A stretch of DNA of 64,000 bases from a virus (IMGVR_UViG_3300034104_005543:1-64000), one strand, 5' to 3'; counted from the stretch's first letter, positions 13,234-19,763 are shown. Program-made: numbers and translations. Notes: a model not told the origin generated them from the sequence alone.

Positions 13234-13551
13234 TTACCCGAAAGGATGGTTGTCATCAGGATAAGTATCTACTCCAGAACAAGTATCAGAATCATCTGAA
13301 ACTACCTCATCTACTACAGGACGCATTCTTGCTTCATGAATTTTGTCTTCGATGATGCGTTGAACACGATAAAGTGCATCTAACTCATCTTTTCCTACTT
13401 CCTTTAACATTAGTTCTATTACACTAACTACATTACCTGTAGGTTCATGCACGTAATTTGTGCATAAATAGCAATAATCTTCCTCGGTCACATATGTACC
13501 GTAGTTAGCTTTATAATCGCTACTTGTCATTACTTCATGGGGTTTTAACAT
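13234..13551 (-). CDS. Hypothetical early protein (105 aa)
   Basis: Start set at ATG 13551 (MLKPHEVMTSSDYKANYGTY): the frame extends to ATG 13587, but that start would overlap the promoter-like motif at 13583-13600, and 13551 gives the same spacing as the neighbouring genes. The middle is helical (VVSVIELMLKEVGKDELDAL, YRVQRIIEDKIHEARM); the tail is acidic. No family recognised. It is divergent from the RepL-like gene. Confidence 0.65.
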   Translation of the reverse strand: MLKPHEVMTSSDYKANYGTYVTEEDYCYLCTNYVHEPTGNVVSVIELMLKEVGKDELDALYRVQRIIEDKIHEARMRPVVDEVVSDDSDTCSGVDTYPDDNHPFG

Positions 13552-13582
13552 AACTTTTGTTTTTAGAGTGAATTGATCGGAA

Positions 13583-13600
13583 ATCAAATGATATTAATAT
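13583..13600 (-). promoter_or_regulatory. Early promoter-like motif (105-aa gene)
   Basis: The minus strand has ATATTAATATCATTTGAT, about 32 bases before ATG 13551. It decides the start choice for that gene. Confidence 0.7.
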
Positions 13601-13675
13601 AAAATTCTTGTATGATAAATAGAGGGAATTTACCTACCTTTTTTGTTCATTATCAGTGAGTTAAGTCTTTTTTCT

Positions 13676-13831
13676 TACGCTTAAAAGTGTATTGGTCTAC
13701 GCTTAAAAGTGTATCGTCACACACTATATAGCGTAAGCATTGTAGATTTACGCTTAAAACTGTATTACTACACACAATAAAAACGTATGATTTGCTTGCA
13801 TATACGATTATTTTACGCTAAATTTGTGTAT
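13676..13831 (+). repeat. Iteron-like repeats before RepL-like gene
   Basis: TACGCTTAAAAGTGTAT occurs at 13676-13692 and 13698-13714, TACGCTTAAAACTGTAT at 13749-13765, and TACGCTAAATTTGTGTAT at 13814-13831 overlapping the start codon. An inverted relative TTACGCTATATAGTGTGT lies on the minus strand near 13720-13737. Such arrays typically bind a replication initiator, as origin and/or as operator of its own gene. Confidence 0.75.
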
Positions 13832-14279
13832 GAAAAAATCGTTTTTAAAGACAGCAAGCACTAATACTACCACTATAGTAGATAGTGAAACAGGTGAAGT
13901 AATAGGAAGTTCAGTGAATAAGGTAACTTATATTGCAAATGATAAGGATGAATTTTACCTTATGTATGCTTCTATGGTTTTAATACTCAAATCAAGTTCT
14001 GATGTGAAGATGAAACTATTTGCAGCACTGTTGGACAGGTATTCTCAAGGTCAAGAGTTTGCAATGAGTAAGTCCTTGAAGGATATAATAGCACAGGAAA
14101 CCGATTGTAAACCTCGTTCTTTTGATAGTGCTTTTACTTTTCTTCTTAAAGAAAAGATTGTATTTCGTGTTGCTACTAATCTATATAAGATTAATCCTAG
14201 ACACGTATTTCAAGGATCTACTGCAGAAAGGAATAAAGCACTAAAAGCAACTTTAGAATTGCATTGTCCAGATTGTTAA
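13830..14279 (+). CDS. RepL-like replication initiator / winged-helix protein
   Basis: 149 aa from ATG 13830; the frame can be extended to a TTG at 13824 but that is less likely. TTIVDSETGEVIGSSVNKV, a helical middle (DRYSQGQEFAMSKSLKDIIA), the recognition-helix region KPRSFDSAFTFLLKEKIVFR and the C-terminal NLYKINPRHVFQGSTAERNK follow the RepL pattern (wHTH then YxINPxxxxxG). It is the only rightward gene in the block. Iteron-like repeats precede it and the last one covers its start, suggesting autoregulation. RepL in crAss-like phages is linked to plasmid-like maintenance. Confidence 0.65.
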   Translation: MKKSFLKTASTNTTTIVDSETGEVIGSSVNKVTYIANDKDEFYLMYASMVLILKSSSDVKMKLFAALLDRYSQGQEFAMSKSLKDIIAQETDCKPRSFDSAFTFLLKEKIVFRVATNLYKINPRHVFQGSTAERNKALKATLELHCPDC

Positions 14280-14318
14280 GTAATAACCCCCACAATTAAG
14301 CGAGGGTTATTACTTTTT
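14280..14318 (+). terminator. Bidirectional terminator
   Basis: GTAATAACCC and GGGTTATTAC form a 10-bp stem with TTTTT on the right, between the convergent RepL-like and lipoprotein genes. Confidence 0.8.
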
Positions 14319-14321
14319 CTA

Positions 14322-14558
14322 CTATGGAATATACAGATAATCATTATCGTACAACTCATAGTTCATCATGCACCCTTTTCTAGGTACATAAGTAACGAAG
14401 TTAGAATCAGGGTATAGGAAGAATCCGTATCTGTGGTTTTTATTCTTCCATAACGGATGAGCAATTTTCCACATTTCTTCCTGGGAATAGTATAGTTTAG
14501 GTGTGGTACCACAACCTACAACCAATACAGCGAGCAATAATAACAGTACTTTTTTCAT
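14322..14558 (-). CDS. Small lipoprotein (78 aa)
   Basis: Start set at ATG 14558 (MKKVLLLLLAVLVVGCGTTP); the longer frame to 14615 covers the promoter-like motif and a terminator. The first 15 residues are a signal peptide and VVGC is a lipobox, so residue 16 Cys would be lipidated. The mature part is aromatic-rich (HRYGFFLYPDSNFVTYVP). Small phage lipoproteins can mask receptors and block superinfection; that role is only a suggestion here. Confidence 0.7.
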   Translation of the reverse strand: MKKVLLLLLAVLVVGCGTTPKLYYSQEEMWKIAHPLWKNKNHRYGFFLYPDSNFVTYVPRKGCMMNYELYDNDYLYIP

Positions 14559-14578
14559 GATGATAACAGTTAATTGGT

Positions 14579-14596
14579 TTTCAAATGATATTAATA
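14579..14596 (-). promoter_or_regulatory. Early promoter-like motif (lipoprotein gene)
   Basis: The minus strand has TATTAATATCATTTGAAA, about 21 bases before ATG 14558, directly after the terminator of the RNA unit upstream. Confidence 0.7.
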
Positions 14597-14629
14597 AAAA
14601 AAGAATAACACCCATATAGAGTGTTATTC
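14596..14629 (-). terminator. Rho-independent terminator
   Basis: The minus strand has GAATAACAC TCTATATGG GTGTTATTC followed by TTTTTTT. It ends the small RNA unit. Confidence 0.85.
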
Positions 14630-14757
14630 ATGTGTAAGACATTATTGTTTAGTCTTACTGGTTTGACAAGGATTTCTGCCTTGTACAGCATGAAAATTAC
14701 ATAGTGTGTATTAAACTCGTTCTATCGTTTGTTCAAGAAATACTGTTTAATACTAAT
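14603..14757 (-). ncRNA. Structured small RNA candidate, four hairpins
   Basis: Starting just after the motif at 14758-14775, the minus strand forms, in order: GTATTAAAC/GTTTAATAC (9 bp; 14745-14753 with 14708-14716), ACAAGG/CCTTGT (14679-14684 with 14666-14671), GTAAGAC/GTCTTAC (14652-14658 with 14634-14640) and the terminator hairpin. The only open frame (36 codons from MLYKAEILVK) runs through the last two hairpins and into the next promoter motif, which is unlikely for a gene. The unit therefore looks like a dedicated sRNA of about 150 nt. Confidence 0.65.
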
Positions 14758-14775
14758 ATTCAAATGATATTAATA
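14758..14775 (-). promoter_or_regulatory. Early promoter-like motif (RNA unit at 14.7 kb)
   Basis: The minus strand has TATTAATATCATTTGAAT, immediately upstream of the four-hairpin RNA candidate. Confidence 0.7.
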
Positions 14776-14785
14776 AAAACTTCTT

Positions 14786-14817
14786 AAAAAACAACACCCC
14801 CAATTAAGGGAGTGTTG
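14786..14817 (-). terminator. Rho-independent terminator
   Basis: The minus strand has CAACACTCCC TTAATT GGGGGTGTTG followed by TTTTTT, after the OB-fold gene. Confidence 0.85.
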
Positions 14818-14823
14818 TGTGCA

Positions 14824-15189
14824 TCAGAATGGCAGGTCGTCTACTTCAGTGACAGTTGCCTTTTGTGCGGGTGCAGATACTTGTGCGGGTGACACAGCGT
14901 GTTGTTGTGCAATTCCAACAATTTGCACTTTCCAGGCAACTTTGCTCTCAATGAGAATTTCTTTGCCTTCGGAATTAGTCCATTTACGACCACGCAAGTC
15001 GAATTTAATGGAAATCATAGATTTAAGTGGAAGACCGTCGTAGTCAGCACACTTATCATTATGAACCTCAAATTTGATTAATTGAGGATACTGTCCTAAT
15101 GTCTCGACGACTATCTCACGTTTTGCAAGTTTGTCGGAAACCTTGGTGATAGGACTCACCCATTTGAGAATAACATTTGTTAGTTCCAT
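14824..15189 (-). CDS. OB-fold ssDNA-binding protein (DUF3127-like)
   Basis: 121 aa from ATG 15189 (MELTNVILKWVSPITKVSDK); the extension to 15216 lies across the motif at 15193-15210. Strand pattern KREIVVETLGQYPQLIKFEV, SMISIKFDLRGRKWTNSEGK and ESKVAWKVQIV with the ...GRKW turn is the DUF3127/SSB-like OB fold. A short linker ends in the SSB-type acidic tip EVDDLPF, which recruits partner proteins. More GC-rich codon use than neighbours, as for the 197-aa gene. Probably the phage ssDNA-binding protein. Confidence 0.7.
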   Translation of the reverse strand: MELTNVILKWVSPITKVSDKLAKREIVVETLGQYPQLIKFEVHNDKCADYDGLPLKSMISIKFDLRGRKWTNSEGKEILIESKVAWKVQIVGIAQQHAVSPAQVSAPAQKATVTEVDDLPF

Positions 15190-15192
15190 AGA

Positions 15193-15210
15193 GTTCGTAT
15201 GATATTTATA
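15193..15210 (-). promoter_or_regulatory. Early promoter-like motif (OB-fold gene, proximal)
   Basis: The minus strand has TATAAATATCATACGAAC, ending 4 bases before ATG 15189. A second copy lies just upstream at 15218-15233, so this gene has the motif twice. Confidence 0.55.
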
Positions 15211-15217
15211 AACCATA

Positions 15218-15233
15218 GTAAATGATATTGATA
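15218..15233 (-). promoter_or_regulatory. Early promoter-like motif (OB-fold gene, distal)
   Basis: The minus strand has TATCAATATCATTTAC, about 29 bases before ATG 15189, directly following the terminator tail of the membrane gene. Confidence 0.65.
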
Positions 15234-15260
15234 AAAAAAAGAGGGAGACTAATCTCCCTC
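15233..15260 (-). terminator. Rho-independent terminator
   Basis: The minus strand has GAGGGAGA TTAG TCTCCCTC followed by TTTTTTTT, after the 64-aa membrane gene. Confidence 0.9.
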
Positions 15261-15267
15261 TGTTTTC

Positions 15268-15462
15268 CTATTCATCGATTAATATGTACATTATGGATAA
15301 AAATCCTAATATACAATAGATAACCCAAATAGGACTTGTTTGCAATGCAATAAATTCGCCTGCAAACAACGTACTAAATAGTAGGTTTAATAGGGTACCT
15401 ACTATAAAAACCCCGGCTGATAATCCTATGATCATCAGAATTCTAAAAAGTTTCTCTTTCAT
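15268..15462 (-). CDS. Small two-helix membrane protein, paralogue 2 (64 aa)
   Basis: Two hydrophobic segments (about 7-28 and 43-61) around the loop LFAGEFIALQTSPIWVIY, shared with the 70-aa protein at 7659-7871. Basic N-terminus, acidic C-terminus (LIDE). Predicted inner-membrane protein. Single-gene unit with its own motif (15477-15493) and terminator, so strongly expressed early. Function unknown. Confidence 0.7.
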   Translation of the reverse strand: MKEKLFRILMIIGLSAGVFIVGTLLNLLFSTLFAGEFIALQTSPIWVIYCILGFLSIMYILIDE

Positions 15463-15476
15463 AAGTTATTTTAGTT

Positions 15477-15493
15477 TTCAAATGATATTGATA
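15477..15493 (-). promoter_or_regulatory. Early promoter-like motif (membrane gene)
   Basis: The minus strand has TATCAATATCATTTGAA, 15 bases before ATG 15462, right after the upstream terminator. Confidence 0.7.
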
Positions 15494-15500
15494 GACATAG

Positions 15501-15530
15501 AAAAAAAAAGAATAACCCGAAGGTTATTCT
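15501..15530 (-). terminator. Rho-independent terminator
   Basis: The minus strand has AGAATAACC TTC GGGTTATTCT followed by TTTTTTTT, after the 60-aa gene. Confidence 0.9.
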
Positions 15531-15706
15531 TTCCTCCTCGCAATTGTGAAGAGGATTTGAGTTCCCATTGGTTGGGACTCGAACTTAACCAGCGTTCCCG
15601 CTGTTAACCACTGGTTAAGTTTGGTCTGTATTACCCGCAGACCGTCGGGTGTCGCATCAACCAATTCCAGGTCAATGCGAATAGGTTTTTTTTCTATATT
15701 TTCCAT
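15524..15706 (-). CDS. Small early protein (60 aa)
   Basis: Start at ATG 15706 (MENIEKKPIRIDLELVDATP); the frame to 15715 would begin with TTG. Alternating strands and one helix (GLRVIQTKLNQWLTAGTLVK) suggest a compact alpha/beta fold. No family recognised. First leftward gene from the divergent region; the terminator stem overlaps its last codons. Confidence 0.6.
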   Translation of the reverse strand: MENIEKKPIRIDLELVDATPDGLRVIQTKLNQWLTAGTLVKFESQPMGTQILFTIARRKE

Positions 15707-15710
15707 AGTG

Positions 15711-15727
15711 TTCAAATGATATTGATA
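15711..15727 (-). promoter_or_regulatory. Early promoter-like motif (60-aa gene)
   Basis: The minus strand has TATCAATATCATTTGAA, ending only 4 bases before ATG 15706. It is the rightmost copy of the motif. Confidence 0.7.
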
Positions 15728-16019
15728 GACATTGGTTGTTGTGTTGCGTGTGTTCTCTTCCTACTCCAACAACAATAGAACAATAGATACAACACATAGA
15801 CACCACACACCACACACCACCCATCTTCTTTGTTCTTCCCACAGAAAATAAATTTAAGAAACAATTCTAGAAATACTTTTTACTCCACAGAATGACGGGG
15901 GGTACCCGAAAGATAGATTTGACAGGGGGAGCGTTTCATATACACCCCATCAAACACAAGTCTTATACCAAAACTTATAGCCGTATTGGGTTGTTAAATT
16001 AATTTCATAGATTTGTAAT
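15728..16019. promoter_or_regulatory. Divergent intergenic region between early and late blocks
   Basis: About 290 bases without a gene. The left part is rich in CACAC/ACAACA repeats (15770-15825), the middle holds a G run (ACGGGGGGTACCC near 15893). At the right edge TTGGG (15987) and TAGATTTG (16008-16015), 19-20 bases apart, form a Bacteroidota-type -33/-7 promoter whose -7 box ends 4 bases before ATG 16020. Confidence 0.6.
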
Positions 16020-16250
16020 ATGTTATTGTTTGAAGAAGTAGAGTTTATTGAGGGGGTACTTACTGCTAAGATTGCTATAGTAGACAATGAGTTTGACTAT
16101 AGGTATGTTATTAGTAAATTTGTCTCCGGGGTTTTACAAGCTAAAGTTCCTGCTGAAATTATAGTTCCCTTAGATAGCGGTTCTACTTATAGGATGATTG
16201 TAGTTTCGGAAAACGATACAGCTTCTATTATTTTATCTAAAGAAAAATGA
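16020..16250 (+). CDS. Hypothetical small beta protein (76 aa)
   Basis: MLLFEEVEFIEGVLTAKIAI and later strands (RYVISKFVSGVLQAKVPAEI, YRMIVVSENDTASIILSKEK) suggest an all-beta fold. No family recognised. First gene of the rightward half; it overlaps the glycosyltransferase-like gene by 4 bases. Its mRNA may be almost leaderless given the promoter position. Confidence 0.65.
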   Translation: MLLFEEVEFIEGVLTAKIAIVDNEFDYRYVISKFVSGVLQAKVPAEIIVPLDSGSTYRMIVVSENDTASIILSKEK

Positions 16251-16900
16251 TATTATTTAAGTTAACTAGCAGATCTCGTCCTGAGAAATTGATACGGACG
16301 ATTGAGAACATTAAGAGTATGGTAGAATCGGATGATTATGTTATACTATGCACCCTCGATGAGGATGATGAATCTCTTATTTCTATTAAGGAAAAACTAA
16401 GTTCGTATGATAAGGTAGTTTGTTACTACGGTTTGTCTAGAACAAAAATAGATGCTGTTAATAGGGATATGAATCTAGCACCCGCGTGGGATATTCTTGT
16501 TAATGTATCTGATGATCAGGTATTTTTGATCAAAGGATTTGATAAGATTATAAAGGATCATGTTGCTGCAGTAGGAGGTGATTGTTTTTTACATTACCCT
16601 GATGAGAATGCTAAACATCATCTTGCTACTATGAGTATAATGGATAGGAAGTATTATGATAGGGATGGTTATATATATCACCCGGATTATACTTCTCTAT
16701 GGGCTGATAATGAAGCAATGGAAGTAGCTAAAAAAAGAAATAGATATTTTTATTTTAGCAATAAAATATTTGATCATTATCATCCTGTTTATAAAAAAGC
16801 AGCGTGGGATGCTCAATATCATAAGACAGAAAGCTTTTTTGAAGCTGATAGACAGGTGTTTAAGCGAAGAGAAGCAGAGAATTTTGGATTAAATGCTTGA
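16247..16900 (+). CDS. Glycosyltransferase-like protein (GT-A fold)
   Basis: 217 aa. The start MILFKLTSRSRPEKLIRTIE and YVILCTLDEDDESL resemble the nucleotide-sugar-binding half of GT-A enzymes. ILVNVSDDQVFLIKGFDKII supplies a D-D metal/UDP motif. The C-terminal half is rich in His/Tyr (IYHPDYTSLWADNEAMEVAK). Likely transfers a sugar to a virion protein or host surface glycan. Overlaps the next gene by 8 bases. Confidence 0.6.
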   Translation: MILFKLTSRSRPEKLIRTIENIKSMVESDDYVILCTLDEDDESLISIKEKLSSYDKVVCYYGLSRTKIDAVNRDMNLAPAWDILVNVSDDQVFLIKGFDKIIKDHVAAVGGDCFLHYPDENAKHHLATMSIMDRKYYDRDGYIYHPDYTSLWADNEAMEVAKKRNRYFYFSNKIFDHYHPVYKKAAWDAQYHKTESFFEADRQVFKRREAENFGLNA

Positions 16901-17465
16901 GGAAAAAGAAATTCTTAACTCAATATTAGGTAATACTGTTGGATTTTTCCTAGAAATAGGGGCGGGGGATGGTAAAACAAATTCACTAACCGGGGATCTT
17001 GCAGCGAAAGGTTGGTATGCTACACTAGTAGAGCCATCTTGTTATAAGGTAGAGAAATTACAGGAGATTTACGGTAATGAAAAGCACCAGGTGTTTAATT
17101 TTGCATTATCTCCTACTTCAGAATCATACTTTAGGGACACTAGTAATGAAGGATTACCTGATAAAGTGCTAGAATTGTTTGAGTTAAAAAAAGCTAAGGA
17201 AGAATTTATTCCTCTTTTTCTTTATTATAATACACCTACTTTATTAAGTCGTATAAGTGTTATTCATACCTTTGATTTGATTGTAATAAACATCAAAAAT
17301 CCGGGGTTTATACTTAAGGGATTAATAAGTATGGTAAATAAAGCTAAATTTGTGTGCCTTAAAAAACCAGATGATTTTTATAGTCTTAAGGAAATAGGTA
17401 ATATTTTAGAAGAACACACTTTAGTAGACGAAACGATTGAATATTTATATTACATAAAAAAATAA
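16893..17465 (+). CDS. FkbM-like methyltransferase, divergent
   Basis: 190 aa. GFFLEIGAGDGKTNSLT (about residue 17) is a SAM-binding motif I, WYATLVEPS is motif II; the layout matches the FkbM neighbour (GTFLDIGANDGITLSNT). The later FDFIxIDCEG motif is replaced by FDLIVINIKNPGF, losing the acidic residues. It may be catalytically weakened or act on a different substrate. Alternatively a diverged duplicate of the next gene. Confidence 0.6.
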   Translation: MLEEKEILNSILGNTVGFFLEIGAGDGKTNSLTGDLAAKGWYATLVEPSCYKVEKLQEIYGNEKHQVFNFALSPTSESYFRDTSNEGLPDKVLELFELKKAKEEFIPLFLYYNTPTLLSRISVIHTFDLIVINIKNPGFILKGLISMVNKAKFVCLKKPDDFYSLKEIGNILEEHTLVDETIEYLYYIKK

Positions 17466-17469
17466 AGGT

Positions 17470-18081
17470 ATGTATAGTCAAAACAATGAAGAACAAGTAA
17501 TTTTAGATTACTTTAAAAAGCAACCTCAAGGTACTTTTTTAGATATAGGTGCTAATGATGGGATTACGTTATCTAATACAAGGGCTCTTTTTGAAAAAGG
17601 CTGGTCTGGTGTTTTAGTTGAACCTAGTCCTACAGCTTTTCCTAAATTAGAAAAACTATATAAAGGCACATTAAATGAATTATTTAATGTAGCCGTAGTT
17701 GATTTAGATATTGAAGAAATAGAATTGCTTGATAGCAATGAGCATTTAGGTAGGGGAGATACTTCTCTTTTATCTACTGTAGTACCTAGCGAAATTGAAA
17801 GATGGGGTAAAACACAAACTTTTACTCCTATTACAGTTAAAGCTTCTACTATAAATAAAATTGTAGAAAGGTCTTCAATAAAAACCTTTGATTTTATTTC
17901 TATCGATTGTGAAGGATTAGATCTTGTTATTCTTAAAGAATTATTACCGTATATTCAGGATACAAAGTTAATATGCATTGAGTTTAACAATAAACCCTCT
18001 GTAAAGAATGAGATATTATCATTATTACCTGGATTTAAGTTAATTCATCAGAACTACGAAAATTTAATCTTAGCAAAATGA
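17470..18081 (+). CDS. FkbM family methyltransferase
   Basis: 203 aa. Motif I TFLDIGANDGITLSNT, motif II GVLVEPSPTAFPKLE and FDFISIDCEGLDLVILKEL are the full FkbM signature (SAM-dependent O-methyltransferase on sugars). In a phage glycan cluster it would methylate a sugar on a surface or virion glycan. Overlaps the next gene by 4 bases. Confidence 0.8.
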   Translation: MYSQNNEEQVILDYFKKQPQGTFLDIGANDGITLSNTRALFEKGWSGVLVEPSPTAFPKLEKLYKGTLNELFNVAVVDLDIEEIELLDSNEHLGRGDTSLLSTVVPSEIERWGKTQTFTPITVKASTINKIVERSSIKTFDFISIDCEGLDLVILKELLPYIQDTKLICIEFNNKPSVKNEILSLLPGFKLIHQNYENLILAK

Positions 18082-18644
18082 AACTATCAATTCTTATCCC
18101 TACTGTAGTAGGAAGAGAACATCTTTTAGAAAGACTACGTTCTGTTTTAAACCCTCAATTAACAGAAGACGTTGAGGTTATAGAGCAAAAAGATAATAAA
18201 GAAATTTCTATTGGTAGAAAAAGACAGACTCTTTTAGAAAAAGCAGCAGGAGAATATGTTGTATTTATAGATGATGATGACATGATTTCTGAGGATTATG
18301 TAGAGTCTATACTAAAAGCTCTTGAATCGAATCCTGATTCTGTAGGTTTTGAAATAGAATGTCATGGTACCACAGGAAAAACAGCATCTGCTAGTAATAA
18401 ATGGAGTACATGGAAAGATAATCACGGAGGTTTTGATTATGTTAGAACTCCTTACCATAAAACCCCTATAAAAAGAAACATTGCTGTTATAATAGGATAT
18501 AGAGATATGCGATATGGTGAAGACTATGATTATTCTAAAAGGCTTAAAGAAGCAGGTTTTATAAAAACAGAAGTTTATATTAACAAAGTTTTGTATTACT
18601 ATATGTATGTTAAAGAAGATTTTAATAAAAAATACGGGATATGA
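18078..18644 (+). CDS. Family 2 glycosyltransferase
   Basis: 188 aa. MKLSILIPTVVGREHLLERL is the GT2 start; IGRKRQTLLEKAAGEYVVFI then DDDDMISEDYVESI contains the DxD-type metal site. Short for GT2 and without membrane helices, so a soluble transferase domain. Overlaps its neighbours by 4 bases on both sides, hence the same operon. Confidence 0.8.
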   Translation: MKLSILIPTVVGREHLLERLRSVLNPQLTEDVEVIEQKDNKEISIGRKRQTLLEKAAGEYVVFIDDDDMISEDYVESILKALESNPDSVGFEIECHGTTGKTASASNKWSTWKDNHGGFDYVRTPYHKTPIKRNIAVIIGYRDMRYGEDYDYSKRLKEAGFIKTEVYINKVLYYYMYVKEDFNKKYGI

Positions 18645-19420
18645 TACTTAAAGTTACTACAGGTGGTGGTTTAACATCTTGTTTATCAGTAAGATTACAT
18701 GATTTCTGCCAGCAAAAAAACTGGAAAGAAATTACAGACATAGATTCAACCAAGCAGTTTTCTTTCTACACAGATTGGTTACTACACACAAAAGGAGTAG
18801 CATTTGATAAACCATTTTGTGATAATGTTTATGCTCCTTTTGATTCCACAAAAGTTCAAGATTTGGTTTTACCTAATTATGATCATGGATTACAATTTGC
18901 CTGGTATGATGAAATAGATTTAAAAAACATTCATCTTTTAGCAAATGAAGTATGTAAATTAAATTCTAATATTTATAATCGTTCTGAAGAAATATCTTCT
19001 TTTTATGATCTTAAAGATCGGTGCTCTGTTATTTATAGAGGTAATGATAAAGTAAAAGAAATAGAAAGAACTCCTTACGATGCTATTATAGATATTGCTT
19101 TTCAATCAGGTTACAATAAGTTTTTTTTGCAGACGGACGAGGTTGAGTTTTATGAATATTTTATACAAATATTTCCTGATACATTATCAAATGAAAACAT
19201 ACCTAGAATAAAAACAAACTATGACTCTTATGTTATATCAGAAAACCTAACTTTCTTTGCTCAGGAGTTTTTAGCAACACTGCATGCATTATCTACAACA
19301 TCTTCTGCTATAATTACTAATACTGGTAACATAGGACTTTGGTCTGCTATTTTTAGAGGAAACCTAGAAAACTTTTATCAATACCACAGTATTGAAAAAA
19401 GATATAGGAAACTTGCATAG
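18641..19420 (+). CDS. Putative fucosyltransferase-like glycosyltransferase
   Basis: 259 aa. CSVIYRGNDKVKE (about residue 127), FFLQTDEVEF and the C-terminal AIITNTGNIGLWSAIFRGN follow the layout of GT-B enzymes of the alpha-1,2/1,6-fucosyltransferase kind, where the R-G-D/N-D motif binds GDP-sugar. Assignment to a CAZy family is not certain. Last gene of the glycan block. Confidence 0.5.
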   Translation: MILKVTTGGGLTSCLSVRLHDFCQQKNWKEITDIDSTKQFSFYTDWLLHTKGVAFDKPFCDNVYAPFDSTKVQDLVLPNYDHGLQFAWYDEIDLKNIHLLANEVCKLNSNIYNRSEEISSFYDLKDRCSVIYRGNDKVKEIERTPYDAIIDIAFQSGYNKFFLQTDEVEFYEYFIQIFPDTLSNENIPRIKTNYDSYVISENLTFFAQEFLATLHALSTTSSAIITNTGNIGLWSAIFRGNLENFYQYHSIEKRYRKLA

Positions 19421-19435
19421 TTTAAACTTTTAATG

Positions 19436-19443
19436 TATATTTG
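19436..19443 (+). promoter_or_regulatory. Bacteroidota -7 element TATATTTG
   Basis: TAnnTTTG consensus match, 4 bases before ATG 19448, the same spacing as at 16008-16015 and 32481-32488. Confidence 0.5.
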
Positions 19444-19447
19444 TTGC

Positions 19448-19741
19448 ATGGAAAATCAAAATGCAACCTCTGCTGCGGAACAAGGTTCTAGCACAGAAAA
19501 CAATGTATCAGCTAAAATACAAGAAGCTCAAGAACGTGCAATGGCTCAGTACTACAAGAGCAAAACTCCTAATTTAAAAGCGCAACGTATTTATTATGAA
19601 GAACTTGCTATGATTTGGAAAGCTCGTTTAGAGGAGTTAAAAAATCGTATGGAGTTTATTCAACTTAGCGTTCAATTAGAAAAAGGTTTTGAAGAAGCTA
19701 AAGTAGAAGAAGAATCAAAAGAAGCTAACGAAACTAATTAA
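19448..19741 (+). CDS. Hypothetical coiled-coil protein (97 aa)
   Basis: Start at ATG 19448 (MENQNATSAAEQGSSTENNV), because the -7 box lies between it and the earlier in-frame ATG 19433. Long helix from residue 25 (KIQEAQERAMAQYYKSKTP, then RIYYEELAMIWKARLEELKN) and an acidic tail. It precedes the endolysin by 22 bases; a structural or chaperone role is possible. No family recognised. Confidence 0.65.
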   Translation: MENQNATSAAEQGSSTENNVSAKIQEAQERAMAQYYKSKTPNLKAQRIYYEELAMIWKARLEELKNRMEFIQLSVQLEKGFEEAKVEEESKEANETN

Positions 19742-19763
19742 GTTAACTTTTAAAATTTATACC

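Noticed and set aside
13676-13831. CRISPR array
   Set aside because: Repeats are 17-18 bp, unevenly spaced and one is inverted; this is iteron-like. No CRISPR array was seen anywhere.
14590-14718. 36-codon frame starting MLYKAEILVK within the 14.7 kb RNA unit
   Set aside because: It reads through the hairpin series, the terminator and into the next promoter motif; RNA explanation is simpler.
15770-15830. CA/CACCA-rich tract as a telomere or attachment site
   Set aside because: Only simple repeats with no inverted partner or defined unit length; left as unexplained intergenic sequence.
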